From Sinomonas notoginsengisoli (GTDB lineage: Bacteria > Actinomycetota > Actinomycetes > Actinomycetales > Micrococcaceae), in NCBI RefSeq assembly GCF_021554725.1, contig NZ_JAIZDP010000002.1, positions 124,001 through 188,000 on the forward strand: a stretch of 64,000 nucleotides of DNA, written 5' to 3'. The notes below the pieces were generated by a model, which was not told where the DNA came from, searched no databases, and was given only the letters and a program-made list of their open reading frames with translations. Below, one piece after another: positions 1-8,203 of this stretch; within the stretch, counting starts at the first letter, position 1; each line of letters opens with the position of its first letter. The translations under genes were made by a program, and so were the position numbers.

Positions 1-272
1 CGCGTGCCGTCGCCCTCCTGGAGGGTCGCGAAGCAGAGCTTGCCCGTGTTCCGGATGAACACGACGCGACCGACGACGCCGACCTTCTCTCCGGTGGCCG
101 CGTCCGGCTCTAGCTCGGGGTACTTCGCCCGGACCTCCGCCAGCGAGTGCGTGCGCGGGAGCGTGACCGGGTACGGCGCCTCGCCGTTCGCCAGCAGCTT
201 CTCCCGCTTGTCGCGGCGAATGTGCATCTGTTCGCTGGCATCGGCGGGCTCCGTGTTGTTCTCTGCGGTCAC
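1..272 (-). CDS. lysS: Lysyl-tRNA synthetase, N-terminal part (cut by window edge)
   Basis: Class II lysyl-tRNA synthetase, which charges tRNA-Lys in the cytoplasm. Only the first 90 or so residues are in the window. They show the family N-terminus, with a helix containing [13 protein letters not shown], then [11 protein letters not shown], then the start of the OB-fold anticodon-binding domain ([19 protein letters not shown]). The start is a GTG (complement of 270-272); an ATG just upstream is followed at once by a stop in its own frame. The gene normally follows panC/panD in this order; here a divergent hydrolase gene intervenes. The identification is firm, but the catalytic domain is off the window. 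Confidence 0.93.
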   Translation of the reverse strand, partial: MTAENNTEPADASEQMHIRRDKREKLLANGEAPYPVTLPRTHSLAEVRAKYPELEPDAATGEKVGVVGRVVFIRNTGKLCFATLQEGDGT

Positions 273-325
273 AGCATTCAATTCTAAGCCAGCCGCCGGT
301 GAGGGTTCTGCCCTGCCATTGCCGC

Positions 326-331
326 TAGGCT
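326..331 (+). promoter_or_regulatory. Leaderless-type -10 element of the hydrolase gene
   Basis: TAGGCT lies 6 nt before the ATG at 338 and no ribosome-binding site is visible, so transcription probably starts at or next to the start codon. The same hexamer recurs in this position before other genes of the window. Inferred from spacing only. Confidence 0.5.
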
Positions 332-337
332 CGGTGC

Positions 338-1186
338 ATGGCCGCCCTGCAGCTCGCTTCCTCGACAGTGTCCACCAAGGACGGAGCCACTCTGGAGCTC
401 TTCACCGCCCCGGAGGGGTCGATGACCGCCCGAGGAGGGGTCGTCGTCGTGCACGGCTCGATGGTGACCGCCGATCTGTACAAGGAGTTCGCGCTTCGGC
501 TCGCCGAGGCTCTGCAAGCTCCCGTGCACGTGTACAACCGCCGTGGGCGCGGGGCGTCGTCGCCGCAGCCGGAGGACTACTCGCTCGCGACCGAGATCTC
601 TGACCTTGCCTCGGTCCTCGCGCACACCGGCAGCGACTCCGTGTTCGGCCACAACTACGGCGGCTGCATCGCACTGCACGCTGGCCGGGAGCTAGAGATC
701 GGCCAGCTCGCGGTGTACGACCCGATCATCTCGTTCGAGGGCAGCATCAAGGCCGAATGGCTCCCTGAGTTCGAGGAGGCCGTCGCGTCCAAGGACGAGG
801 AGAAGGCGCTCGCCGTGCTCCTGCGCGGGCTCCAGACCGCCGGGCCCATCGCAAAGCTGCCGCTGCCCGTGCTCACGGTCCTGAACCGGATCGGCAGTCG
901 CATGCCCGTCGGCAAGGTGCTCTCGCGGCTCCTCCCGACCGGGCCGGCGGAGATCCGGGCCGTGGTCGCCGCCGACGCCGAGGCCAAGGGCTTCGACGAG
1001 CTGCCCCTCGAGACGCTCATCCTCGCTGGCGAGGCGAGCCCAGAGTACTTCGCGGAAGCCGCCCGGAAGCTCGACGGCGTGCTGCCCGCCTCCGACTTCG
1101 ACGTCCTGCCCAAACTCGCGCACGATGCGCCTACCCGGCCCGCCAAGGCCCTCATCGACCGGCTTGCACAGTTCTTCTCGAGCTGA
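338..1186 (+). CDS. Alpha/beta-hydrolase fold protein with Asn at the nucleophile position
   Basis: A 282-residue protein with the alpha/beta-hydrolase core: strand plus HG turn (VVVVHGS, about 35-41), RRGRG (68-72), the nucleophile elbow, and a C-terminal LAHDAP that would supply the histidine. The elbow reads GHNYGG, so residue 106 is Asn where active enzymes have Ser (GHSYGG); the codon is AAC. No signal peptide. It stands alone, divergent from lysS and convergent with panC, where panD is often found in relatives. It could be a pseudoenzyme or use another chemistry. The fold is clear; the substrate is unknown. Confidence 0.8.
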   Translation: MAALQLASSTVSTKDGATLELFTAPEGSMTARGGVVVVHGSMVTADLYKEFALRLAEALQAPVHVYNRRGRGASSPQPEDYSLATEISDLASVLAHTGSDSVFGHNYGGCIALHAGRELEIGQLAVYDPIISFEGSIKAEWLPEFEEAVASKDEEKALAVLLRGLQTAGPIAKLPLPVLTVLNRIGSRMPVGKVLSRLLPTGPAEIRAVVAADAEAKGFDELPLETLILAGEASPEYFAEAARKLDGVLPASDFDVLPKLAHDAPTRPAKALIDRLAQFFSS

Positions 1187-1210
1187 CGCTTCGCGCAAGG
1201 CCGCGGTGAG

Positions 1211-2173
1211 TCAGCGGGCGCGCAGCGGCATATTGTCAATCAGCCGCACCGGCCCCACCCTGGCCGCGACGATTGCGAGGGCCTCGCCCGTGAACGGGGT
1301 CTCCTTGCAGTTGAACGCCAGCGGCTCGAGGGTGTCGTTGTCCACGACGTCCAGGTAGTCGAGCTCCACGAGATGCTGGGACCGAATGAGGTCTTCTGCG
1401 TCCTCTGGATTGAGGGGCTCGTGTGCCCAGGCCCGGGCCTCGAGGAGCCGCAGCGCCCGCGAGAGGACCAGCGCGGCGTCGCGCTCCGTCGCGGAGAGGA
1501 ACCGGTTGCGGCTCGAGAGGGCGAGCCCGTCGGGGTCGCGCACGATCGGCACGGCCACCACCTCGACGGGGAAGTCGAGGTCCTTTACCATCCGGCGCAC
1601 CACCGCGACCTGCTGGGCGTCCTTCTGGCCGAAGTAGGCGCGGTAGGCGACCCGCGCGCCGTCGAACCCTCCCGGCATCGCCAGATGCAGCAGCTTCGAG
1701 ACCACGGTGCATACGCCATCGAAATGCCCGGGCCGAGAGGCACCCTCCCACTTCGACGCGAGCGGGCCAGCACTCACGCGCACTTCCGGCTCGCCCCCCG
1801 GGTACATCTCCCCCGCTGAAGGTGCGAACACGAGGTCGACGCCGGCCTCCTCCAGCAGCGCCGTGTCCGCCTCAAGCGTGCGCGGGTAGCGTTCGAGGTC
1901 CGTGGCGTCGCCGAACTGGAGCGGGTTGACGAACACGCTCGCGACCACCACGTCGTTGGCCGCCACTGCAGCCTCGGCGAGGGCGCGGTGTCCGGTGTGC
2001 AGGGCACCCATCGTGGGCACGAGCCCGAGGGAAGGGCCGTCGATGGCCCGGCGCACCGTGGCGTTCTCGGCGCCCACCTCAATGGTGCGGGGCGTCTTAC
2101 CCGCGAGCAGCCGCGCGACCGCTGGCTGGAGCTCAGCGCGTGTGTGCACCACCTGGATAGCCTCGCTGGGCAT
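1211..2173 (-). CDS. panC: Pantothenate synthetase
   Basis: Joins pantoate and beta-alanine, using ATP, to make pantothenate for coenzyme A. 320 residues. The nucleotidyltransferase signature [10 protein letters not shown] is at 53-62, followed by [18 protein letters not shown] and the KMSKS-like LSSRNRFLS segment. The N-terminus is about 30 residues longer than in many PanC proteins. Its ATG overlaps the TAA stop of the upstream DUF2520 gene by one base (TAATG), which suggests translational coupling at the end of the long minus-strand operon. No panD follows. Confidence 0.95.
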   Translation of the reverse strand: MPSEAIQVVHTRAELQPAVARLLAGKTPRTIEVGAENATVRRAIDGPSLGLVPTMGALHTGHRALAEAAVAANDVVVASVFVNPLQFGDATDLERYPRTLEADTALLEEAGVDLVFAPSAGEMYPGGEPEVRVSAGPLASKWEGASRPGHFDGVCTVVSKLLHLAMPGGFDGARVAYRAYFGQKDAQQVAVVRRMVKDLDFPVEVVAVPIVRDPDGLALSSRNRFLSATERDAALVLSRALRLLEARAWAHEPLNPEDAEDLIRSQHLVELDYLDVVDNDTLEPLAFNCKETPFTGEALAIVAARVGPVRLIDNMPLRAR

Positions 2174-3120
2174 TACCGATCCTCTTCCGTGTCCTCGCCG
2201 GGCTCGCCGGCATCCGCAAGCGCATGCTCAATCTGTTCCCGCACCTGCCCCGTGAGCCGGCCGCGGCGCTCAGCGCGGACGGCCGTGGCATGCGCCATGG
2301 CGCGATACGCCTCAAGGATATCGGCGGAACCCACCCCGCCATCGGGGAGGTCCTCGAGTTCCCTCAGGGCAGCGACGTGCGCCCTGACGGTCCCCACGTC
2401 GCCCCGCGCCACCGGCCCCGTGAGTGCGGACTCGCCGGCGGAGAGCGCGTTGTCGAGCGAGGCCCGCAAGAGGGGTCCTAGCATCGCCGCGGGATCGGCA
2501 ACGCCGATCTGGCCCAGGACCTCGGCCGCCTGCGAAGCGAGCGTGACGAGGTGGTTCGACCCGTGCGCGAGGGCTGCGTGGTAGGCCACCCGATCGCCTT
2601 CCGCAATGACCACGGGCTCGGCTCCCATCTCCACCACGAGCGCCTGGGCCACGGGCAGCATCGCCGGGTCCGCCGTCACACCGAAGCAGCAGTCGGTGAG
2701 GCGGGAGAGGTCCAAGGACATGCCTGTGAACGTCATGGCCGGATGGATCGCGAGCGGGATCGCGCCGGCAGCGCGTACGGGCGCGAGCACACCGACGCCG
2801 TGCCGCCCCGACGTGTGCGCTACGAGCTGCCCGGCCTGCCATGCGCCGAGCTTCGCGAGGCCGTCGACGAGGGGCGCGAGCGCGTCGTCGGGCACCGCGA
2901 GCAGCACCAGCTCGGCGCGCTCCACGATGTCCGGGATCTCCAGGACCGGCACCCCCGGCAGCAGCAGCTCCGCGCGCTCGCGGCTCGCCTCTGACACGGC
3001 GGAGACGCCGACGAGCGCGTGCTGGGCCGCGCGCAGCGCTGCCGCCAAGACGGCACCCACTTTGCCGGCCCCGATGACGCCGATTCCCAAACGTCCGGGC
3101 CGCGCTGGCTGCTGGGTCAT
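2173..3120 (-). CDS. Rossmann-like/DUF2520 protein, candidate ketopantoate reductase
   Basis: 315-residue NAD(P)-binding protein. The Rossmann motif GAGKVG is at 17-22. It is followed by a 6-phosphogluconate-dehydrogenase-like second half (IHPAMTFTG, then the DUF2520 helical domain with [13 protein letters not shown]). Proteins of this family sit next to panC across Actinobacteria, and the architecture resembles ketopantoate reductases. A role in pantoate formation is therefore attractive, but it rests on context only. The ATG overlaps the stop of the PH-domain gene (ATGA), and the stop overlaps panC. Confidence 0.85.
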   Translation of the reverse strand: MTQQPARPGRLGIGVIGAGKVGAVLAAALRAAQHALVGVSAVSEASRERAELLLPGVPVLEIPDIVERAELVLLAVPDDALAPLVDGLAKLGAWQAGQLVAHTSGRHGVGVLAPVRAAGAIPLAIHPAMTFTGMSLDLSRLTDCCFGVTADPAMLPVAQALVVEMGAEPVVIAEGDRVAYHAALAHGSNHLVTLASQAAEVLGQIGVADPAAMLGPLLRASLDNALSAGESALTGPVARGDVGTVRAHVAALRELEDLPDGGVGSADILEAYRAMAHATAVRAERRGRLTGQVREQIEHALADAGEPGEDTEEDR

Positions 3121-4679
3121 GCTGCTCCTCCTGGAATAGGCTTCTCTGCTACTGGATGTTCGCCAGCTGGAAGTCCGGCTGCGGGACGGGCTTGTCGACG
3201 GGCACGGGCGGCGCGGGCCGCCTGCTCGGCGAACAGGTCCTCGGCCGCCGCCACTGCAAGATGCGGCACGGCCGGACGGACGGGTCCGGGCGTCGAATGC
3301 AGCTCGACACCCGCCAGACCGAGCCGCCGCTCAAGCGGCCCCTGGGTGAGGGAAATGGACTGGGTGCGCTCGTGCGGGACGATCACGAGCCGGCGGGACG
3401 CCGCCCCCGTTCGGCACAGCAGCGCCGTGCGCGTCGCGAGGTACCCGGTGCGCCGCCAGGCAAGCGGATCAAGCCAGCGGGCAGGCGGCGGGGAGCCGAC
3501 GAAGCCGCACCACTCCCCCGTGCCGGTGAGGCCAGCGGCGATGACACCGCGCCCCGTGCCCGGATCCGTCCCGGGATCAGGGAACACGAGGCCTAGTACG
3601 CGGAACACGTCCTCGGACGTCCCGACAGGCAGAAGCGTCGACTTGGAGCCCTCGCGCTCCGATGTGTGCCTGTAGCCGGCCACGTTGACGTGGACAGACC
3701 ACCATCCGAACGGGCGCCACAGGAGCGGCTGGCGGATGAGGATCGCCTGGACGCGCGCCGCCGGGACGGTCTGGCTCCGCGCCTCGAGCAGGCCTCGGGA
3801 GAGCCTGACCCCATCGCCGACGGCCAGGACCCGGAAGTCCCAGAAGGCGCTGACCCGGTTCCACGCGCTGAATGCGCCGCCGAGGAGGGCGGGGATGATC
3901 GCCGCTCCCAGGCCCCGAAGCCCGGTGGACACCTCGAGCAGGATTCCCAATGCACCCACCACCGCGGCAACGATCACGAACGGCGTGAGAGCCGTCGACG
4001 CGAGGATTCGCGCGACGGGTGCCCGGGCCACAAGCGTCTCTGGGGACCCCGTCTCGCCCGAGCCGGCGGGAACGGACGACGGCGTGCCCTCGCCCGGGCG
4101 CCCGGCCTCGGCGTGAGCTGTGGACGCCTTCGCGCCCCCGACCGCCATCGCCGCCGTCGCCGCCGCCGCGAGGACGCTGGCCCTGAGGCGCTGGGCCTCC
4201 GCCTCCGGCAGGAAGGCCAACCGGAGAGCGTTTTCGTGCGCGTCGGCCACCTCGAAGCGCAGCTCGGCCAAGCCGAACACCCGGGCCAGGAACGGCTGCA
4301 CCACATCGACGGCCTGGACCCTGTCGAGACGCGCCTGCCGGTGCTGTCGGAAGAGGATCCCGGTGTCCACGCGCACCATTGTCTCGTCGACGAGGTATCT
4401 CGTGGTCCACCACGAGAGGACGAACCCGCCGCCCACGATGAGGATGACGGCGGCCCCGGCCCACCCGAGCACCGGAACTGGCACATCGCTCCACCAGCCG
4501 CGCATCGGCTCCCCCGTGAGGATCGACTGCAGCCAGTCACGCCCGACCCCCACGAAGAGCGCGAGCAAGAGGATCCAGCCCCGCACCCACGGTGAGAGGG
4601 GGTGCACGCGCTGCCACGCGGCGTCGTGCGCCCCCTCAGCCGGGCCGCGCCCTGGCGCTGCGGGCTGGAGCGGGGTCAC
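3117..4679 (-). CDS. Multi-PH-domain membrane protein (YdbT type)
   Basis: Membrane protein of about 520 residues with two or three bacterial PH (DUF304/bPH_2) domains between hydrophobic segments. Visible parts are transmembrane stretches near GWILLLALFVGVG and VLGWAGAAVILIVGGGFVLS, a PH strand set starting YLVDETMVRVDTG, a second hydrophobic hairpin (LTPFVIVAAVVGALGILL), a second PH domain (VGDGVRLSRGLLEARSQTVP), and a third near the C-terminus (VIVPHERTQSISLTQGPLERRLGL). I start it at the GTG overlapping the stop of the upstream PH gene (GTGA). A longer frame reaching 5150 has no family-like sequence in the extension. Exact function is unknown. Confidence 0.85.
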   Translation of the reverse strand: MTPLQPAAPGRGPAEGAHDAAWQRVHPLSPWVRGWILLLALFVGVGRDWLQSILTGEPMRGWWSDVPVPVLGWAGAAVILIVGGGFVLSWWTTRYLVDETMVRVDTGILFRQHRQARLDRVQAVDVVQPFLARVFGLAELRFEVADAHENALRLAFLPEAEAQRLRASVLAAAATAAMAVGGAKASTAHAEAGRPGEGTPSSVPAGSGETGSPETLVARAPVARILASTALTPFVIVAAVVGALGILLEVSTGLRGLGAAIIPALLGGAFSAWNRVSAFWDFRVLAVGDGVRLSRGLLEARSQTVPAARVQAILIRQPLLWRPFGWWSVHVNVAGYRHTSEREGSKSTLLPVGTSEDVFRVLGLVFPDPGTDPGTGRGVIAAGLTGTGEWCGFVGSPPPARWLDPLAWRRTGYLATRTALLCRTGAASRRLVIVPHERTQSISLTQGPLERRLGLAGVELHSTPGPVRPAVPHLAVAAAEDLFAEQAARAARARRQARPAAGLPAGEHPVAEKPIPGGAA

Positions 4680-5236
4680 AGCCCCGCCAGCCGGGCCTCG
4701 CCGCGCACGGCCAGCTGTTCGCGCAGGCGCGCAGCCTCGCTCGCGGGAAGGCCCGGGATCTCGGCGCGGGTCGCGGCGGCGGCGGTGTGGAGCCTGACGG
4801 TCGCAAGGCCGAGGACGCGCTCGAGCGGCCCCACGGACACATCGACATACTGCATGCGGCCGTAGGGGACCACGCTCACCCGGCGCACGAGGAGGCCGCG
4901 GCGGATGAGCAGGTCGTCCTCGCGCTCGGCGTACCCCGTCGCGCGGACCCGCCGCGGCGTGAGCAGCACGTTGACGAGCCCGGCCAGCAGCGCCGCCGCC
5001 GGAAGGCCTGCTGCGAGCCACCCCGGGGGCGAGGCGAGGCCCAGTGCACCCGCGGCGAGCGGCACAGAGGCGAGCGCTGCCCAGACGACGGCCCCTATGC
5101 CCGCACTGGCTAGACGCAGCGTCCGGTAACGGGGGTCGAGGCTGCGCCACTGGATCCCCGGGGGATCAATGGCCGCGCGTGATTTCTGGCTAGGCAAGGC
5201 CGCCCTCGGTGTCAGGGGCCCTGCCACCGCCCTCAC
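4676..5236 (-). CDS. PH-domain membrane protein (YdbS type)
   Basis: Protein of about 186 residues with two hydrophobic segments (SAGIGAVVWAALASVPLAAGA and GWLAAGLPAAALLAGLVNVLL), then one bPH_2 domain beginning RVRATGYAEREDDLLIRRG and ending in PYGRMQYVDVSVGPLERVLGLATVRLHT. It forms the usual pair with the larger PH protein immediately downstream (4-nt overlap). The start is uncertain. The GTG at 5236 has GAGGGG upstream and overlaps the DUF3180 gene by 47 nt; a TTG at 5197 with GAGGG upstream would overlap it by only a few bases. Confidence 0.82.
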   Translation of the reverse strand: MRAVAGPLTPRAALPSQKSRAAIDPPGIQWRSLDPRYRTLRLASAGIGAVVWAALASVPLAAGALGLASPPGWLAAGLPAAALLAGLVNVLLTPRRVRATGYAEREDDLLIRRGLLVRRVSVVPYGRMQYVDVSVGPLERVLGLATVRLHTAAAATRAEIPGLPASEAARLREQLAVRGEARLAGL

Positions 5237-5699
5237 TCAACCCCTCGTCCTCGTCACCCTCCTCCGGCGGGATCCGGCAGAATCGCTCGACGATGAAGCC
5301 GATCGCGACCATGACGAACCCGCCGGCGATCATGAGCAGCGCCGTCTCCACCGCAGGGGTGCCTGCGCGGGAAGACAGCAGGGGAACCTGGTCCGCGATC
5401 ACGCCGCCGTGCCAGCCCAGGAGGACCGCCCCCGCATACGCGCACGCGTGGGCGAGGACAAGGGTCCGGGCGGCGAAGATCGGGTCGAGCATCCGGGACC
5501 GGTGGCCTGTGCGCCAGCGGAACACGCGGATCCCGAGGACGAGCGTCACGATCGCGATGGCTGCCATTGACCCGAGCGCGCTGATGGGCAGCACCGGCGT
5601 CGGTGCGGAGGACCGCATGGCGAAGACGTTGGCTGCCACACCCACGAGCCCCACCACGATCGCGACGACCACCAGGATCCATGGCTTGAGCGGTGTCAC
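5190..5699 (-). CDS. DUF3180 membrane protein
   Basis: 169-residue integral membrane protein with four predicted hydrophobic helices (about 7-25, 38-57, 77-97 and 118-138) and an acidic, Gly-rich C-terminal tail. It matches the DUF3180 family, which sits between folK and the PH-domain genes in Actinobacteria. The GTG start overlaps the folK stop (GTGA). Its role is unknown; the location only suggests co-expression with folate genes. Confidence 0.85.
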   Translation of the reverse strand: MTPLKPWILVVVAIVVGLVGVAANVFAMRSSAPTPVLPISALGSMAAIAIVTLVLGIRVFRWRTGHRSRMLDPIFAARTLVLAHACAYAGAVLLGWHGGVIADQVPLLSSRAGTPAVETALLMIAGGFVMVAIGFIVERFCRIPPEEGDEDEGLSEGGGRAPDTEGGLA

Positions 5700-6229
5700 A
5701 CGGTCCCCCCGTCAGTCAGCAGGTCATACCCCTCGACGCCCTCGGCATCGGCGCAGTCCTCGAGCAGCCCGACGATGGGGTGGCCCTCGAGGACCGCGAG
5801 CGGATCGATCATGACCCAGGGGAACAGCACGAAGGCGCGCTCCGCGGCGCGCGGGTGCGGGATCGTGAGCTCAGGGTCCTCGAGGCGGAGGGTGCCGTAC
5901 ACGATGATGTCCACATCGAGGGTGCGCGGGCCCCACCGGACGTCACGGGTGCGGTGGTGCTTGGCCTCGACGGCGTGGCAGTGCTCGAGGAGATCATAGG
6001 GGCCGAGCGTCGTCTCGACGATCATCACCATGTTGAGGAAGTCCGGCTGGCCTGAGGGACCGCCCACGGGCTTGGTCTGGACCACCGGCGAGACGTCGAC
6101 GAGGCGCACCTCCGGGCGGTCCACGAGATCCGCGACCGCGTCGGCCAACGTCTCGGCGCGGGCCCCAAGATTGCTGCCGAGGGCCAGGACCGCCCTGACC
6201 CAGTCGTGGTGCTCAGTCTCCACGGGCAC
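5696..6229 (-). CDS. folK: HPPK, 2-amino-4-hydroxy-6-hydroxymethyldihydropteridine diphosphokinase
   Basis: Transfers pyrophosphate from ATP to 6-hydroxymethyl-dihydropterin in folate synthesis. 177 residues. Family motifs are LALGSNLG near the start, PVVQTKPVGGPSGQPDFLNMV, and the signature RWGPRTLDVDIIVYG with two Asp for Mg, then IPHPRAAERAFVL. The GTG at 6229 overlaps folB by 17 nt; a second GTG two codons later is equally possible. It lies in the order folE-folP-folB-folK, so one transcript probably supplies the pterin branch. Confidence 0.95.
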   Translation of the reverse strand: MPVETEHHDWVRAVLALGSNLGARAETLADAVADLVDRPEVRLVDVSPVVQTKPVGGPSGQPDFLNMVMIVETTLGPYDLLEHCHAVEAKHHRTRDVRWGPRTLDVDIIVYGTLRLEDPELTIPHPRAAERAFVLFPWVMIDPLAVLEGHPIVGLLEDCADAEGVEGYDLLTDGGTV

Positions 6230-6599
6230 GCTCCCTGAAGACGGTCACGGACACGTCGGCAAACGGCACGGCGATGGGTGCCTCCGGCTTGTGCACCGTG
6301 AGCTCGACGGCGTCCACGGGGAACTCGGACAGGATCGCCTCGGCCAGGCGCACCGCGAGCGTCTCGATGAGGTCCACCGGCTCGCCCCCGATGATCCCTA
6401 CGATGCGCTCGGCCACTTCGGCGTAGCTCGCCGTCGCCGAGATGTTGTCCGAGGATGCGGCCTCGCCGAAGTCGGTGTGTAGGACCGCGTCGACCACGAA
6501 CGGCTGCCCCTCGCGCCGCTCGAAGTCCAGCACCCCATGGTGTCCGGTTGCCGAGACGCCGGTCAGGGTGATGCGGTCCGGATGGGTGCTCACTGTCAT
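6213..6599 (-). CDS. folB: Dihydroneopterin aldolase
   Basis: Cleaves 7,8-dihydroneopterin to 6-hydroxymethyl-dihydropterin and glycolaldehyde. 128 residues, a normal length. Motifs are ITLTGVSATGHHGVLDFERREGQ at the N-terminus and the conserved VDLIETLAVRLAEAIL segment, then VTVHKPEAPI-type C-terminal residues. The ATG is preceded by GGAGGG at good distance. A longer frame extends 34 codons upstream into the folP spacer, but its sequence is unlike the family. Confidence 0.95.
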   Translation of the reverse strand: MTVSTHPDRITLTGVSATGHHGVLDFERREGQPFVVDAVLHTDFGEAASSDNISATASYAEVAERIVGIIGGEPVDLIETLAVRLAEAILSEFPVDAVELTVHKPEAPIAVPFADVSVTVFRERARGD

Positions 6600-6628
6600 C
6601 CCGCCCTCCGGGGGACGCCCACGTCGTC

Positions 6629-7534
6629 CTAGGCCTTCGCCCTGGCGGCGACCTTGACGGCGTCGAGGTTCGCTACGACGTCGTGCACGCGGACACCCCA
6701 CGCCCCGGCCGCTGCCGCGAGCACCGTGATCGCAGCCGTGGCCCCATCGCGGGCCTGCGGCGGAGCCGCCTTCCCCGCGGTCATGAGGAGCTCGCCGATG
6801 AAGCGCTTGCGGGAGGCGGCCACGAGGACCGGGTAGCCGAGCCCGGTAAACCGGGCCATGTGCTTGACGAGCTCCCAGTTCTGCTCACCGTTCTTGGCGA
6901 ACCCAAGGCCCGGGTCGAGGATGATCCGTGCATCGCTCACGCCCCCGGCCCGCAGGCGGTCGCGCACCTGGAGCGTCTCGGCGATGACATCCTCGACCAC
7001 GTCCTCGTACGAGGCGAGCTTGTCCATCGACTTCGAGTCACCGCGATTGTGCATCAGCACGTAGTGCGCGTCGCGATCCGCGATGAGGCGGATCATCTCG
7101 TCGGTGACGGCGAGGCCAGAGACGTCATTGATGATCGAGGCCCCGGCGTCCAGCACCTTGGCCGCGGTGGTGGCCCGGCGGGTGTCAACGGAGACGAGGG
7201 CACCGGCCTTCACGAGCGCCTCGACTACGGGAAGGACGCGTTCCTGCTCGAGGTCCTCAGGCACCTCGGCGGCACCCGGACGCGTGGACTCGCCGCCCAC
7301 GTCGATGATGTCCGCCCCCGCATAGAGCATGCGCAGGCCCGCCGCGATCGCCGTGTCCGCACTCGCGTACGCGCCGCCATCGCTGAACGAGTCAGGCGTG
7401 ACGTTGAGGATGCCCATGACGACAGCACGGTCGCGGGGCAGGCCTTCGAAGGTAGCCCGCGCGCGCGGCCTGCGCAGCACCGGTAGGGGTGATGTGTTGG
7501 GCCCGGTTCCGGGCGCTGCTGCGAGAGAGTCCAT
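6629..7534 (-). CDS. folP: Dihydropteroate synthase
   Basis: Condenses hydroxymethyl-dihydropterin pyrophosphate with p-aminobenzoate; target of sulfonamides. About 301 residues. Motifs are MGILNVTPDSFSDGG, DIIDVGGESTRPG, IINDVSGL, LDPGLGFAKN and VLVAASRKRFIGEL, all intact. I chose the ATG with AAGGTGA about 8 nt before it; a GTG four codons earlier overlaps the folE stop (GTGA) and is an alternative. Third gene in the folate block. Confidence 0.95.
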   Translation of the reverse strand: MDSLAAAPGTGPNTSPLPVLRRPRARATFEGLPRDRAVVMGILNVTPDSFSDGGAYASADTAIAAGLRMLYAGADIIDVGGESTRPGAAEVPEDLEQERVLPVVEALVKAGALVSVDTRRATTAAKVLDAGASIINDVSGLAVTDEMIRLIADRDAHYVLMHNRGDSKSMDKLASYEDVVEDVIAETLQVRDRLRAGGVSDARIILDPGLGFAKNGEQNWELVKHMARFTGLGYPVLVAASRKRFIGELLMTAGKAAPPQARDGATAAITVLAAAAGAWGVRVHDVVANLDAVKVAARAKA

Positions 7535-7542
7535 AGTCGTGG

Positions 7543-8157
7543 TCACCTTCCGAGAATGAGGCTCATGGCTTCGGCGCGGGTAGCGGGGTCGTGCAGTTGG
7601 CCGCGGACGGCGCTCGTCACGGTGTGCGCGCCTGGTTTGCGCACACCGCGCATGGACATGCACATGTGCTCGCAGCTCACGACGACGATCACCCCGCGGG
7701 GCTTGAGGTGCCGGACGATGGCGTCAGCCACCTGGCTCGTGAGTCTCTCCTGCACCTGTGGCCGGCGCGCGTAGATGTCCACGAGGCGGGCCAGCTTGCT
7801 CAGCCCGGTGACGCGGCCATCGTGCGAGGGAATATAGCCCACGTGGGCAACCCCATGGAACGGCACCAAGTGGTGCTCGCACGTCGAGTAGAACGGGATG
7901 TCTTTGACGAGCACGAGCTCCTCGTGGTCCATGTCGAACGTCACGCCCAGGACCTCCTCCGCGTTCTGGTTGAGCCCGGCGAAGACCTCCACGTACGCCT
8001 TGGCGACGCGCGTCGGGGTGTCCTTCAGCCCGCTGCGGTCCGGATCCTCGCCAATCGCGAGGAGTATCTCCCGCACAGCGGCCTCGATGCGGGGCAGGTC
8101 CATGCCTTCCCCCGCATCGGGCAGCTCGGATACGTCGTCGTCGTCGAAGTGGGTCAC
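7543..8157 (-). CDS. folE: GTP cyclohydrolase I
   Basis: Converts GTP to 7,8-dihydroneopterin triphosphate, the first step of folate synthesis. 204 residues. Zinc and active-site residues are visible in [14 protein letters not shown] and in [25 protein letters not shown] and [23 protein letters not shown] are also typical. Starts at GTG ([12 protein letters not shown] reading). It lies 46 nt after ftsH and begins the folE-P-B-K block. Confidence 0.96.
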   Translation of the reverse strand: MTHFDDDDVSELPDAGEGMDLPRIEAAVREILLAIGEDPDRSGLKDTPTRVAKAYVEVFAGLNQNAEEVLGVTFDMDHEELVLVKDIPFYSTCEHHLVPFHGVAHVGYIPSHDGRVTGLSKLARLVDIYARRPQVQERLTSQVADAIVRHLKPRGVIVVVSCEHMCMSMRGVRKPGAHTVTSAVRGQLHDPATRAEAMSLILGR

Positions 8158-8203
8158 GGGACGATCCTAGCGGTGCGTTGTTGACAGGTCCTTGTCGGGC
8201 CGG

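Noticed and set aside
4680-5150. N-terminal extension of the larger PH-domain protein by 157 residues
   Set aside because: Arg/Ala/Pro-rich shadow of the upstream PH gene in another frame; the GTG overlapping that gene's stop is a natural start.
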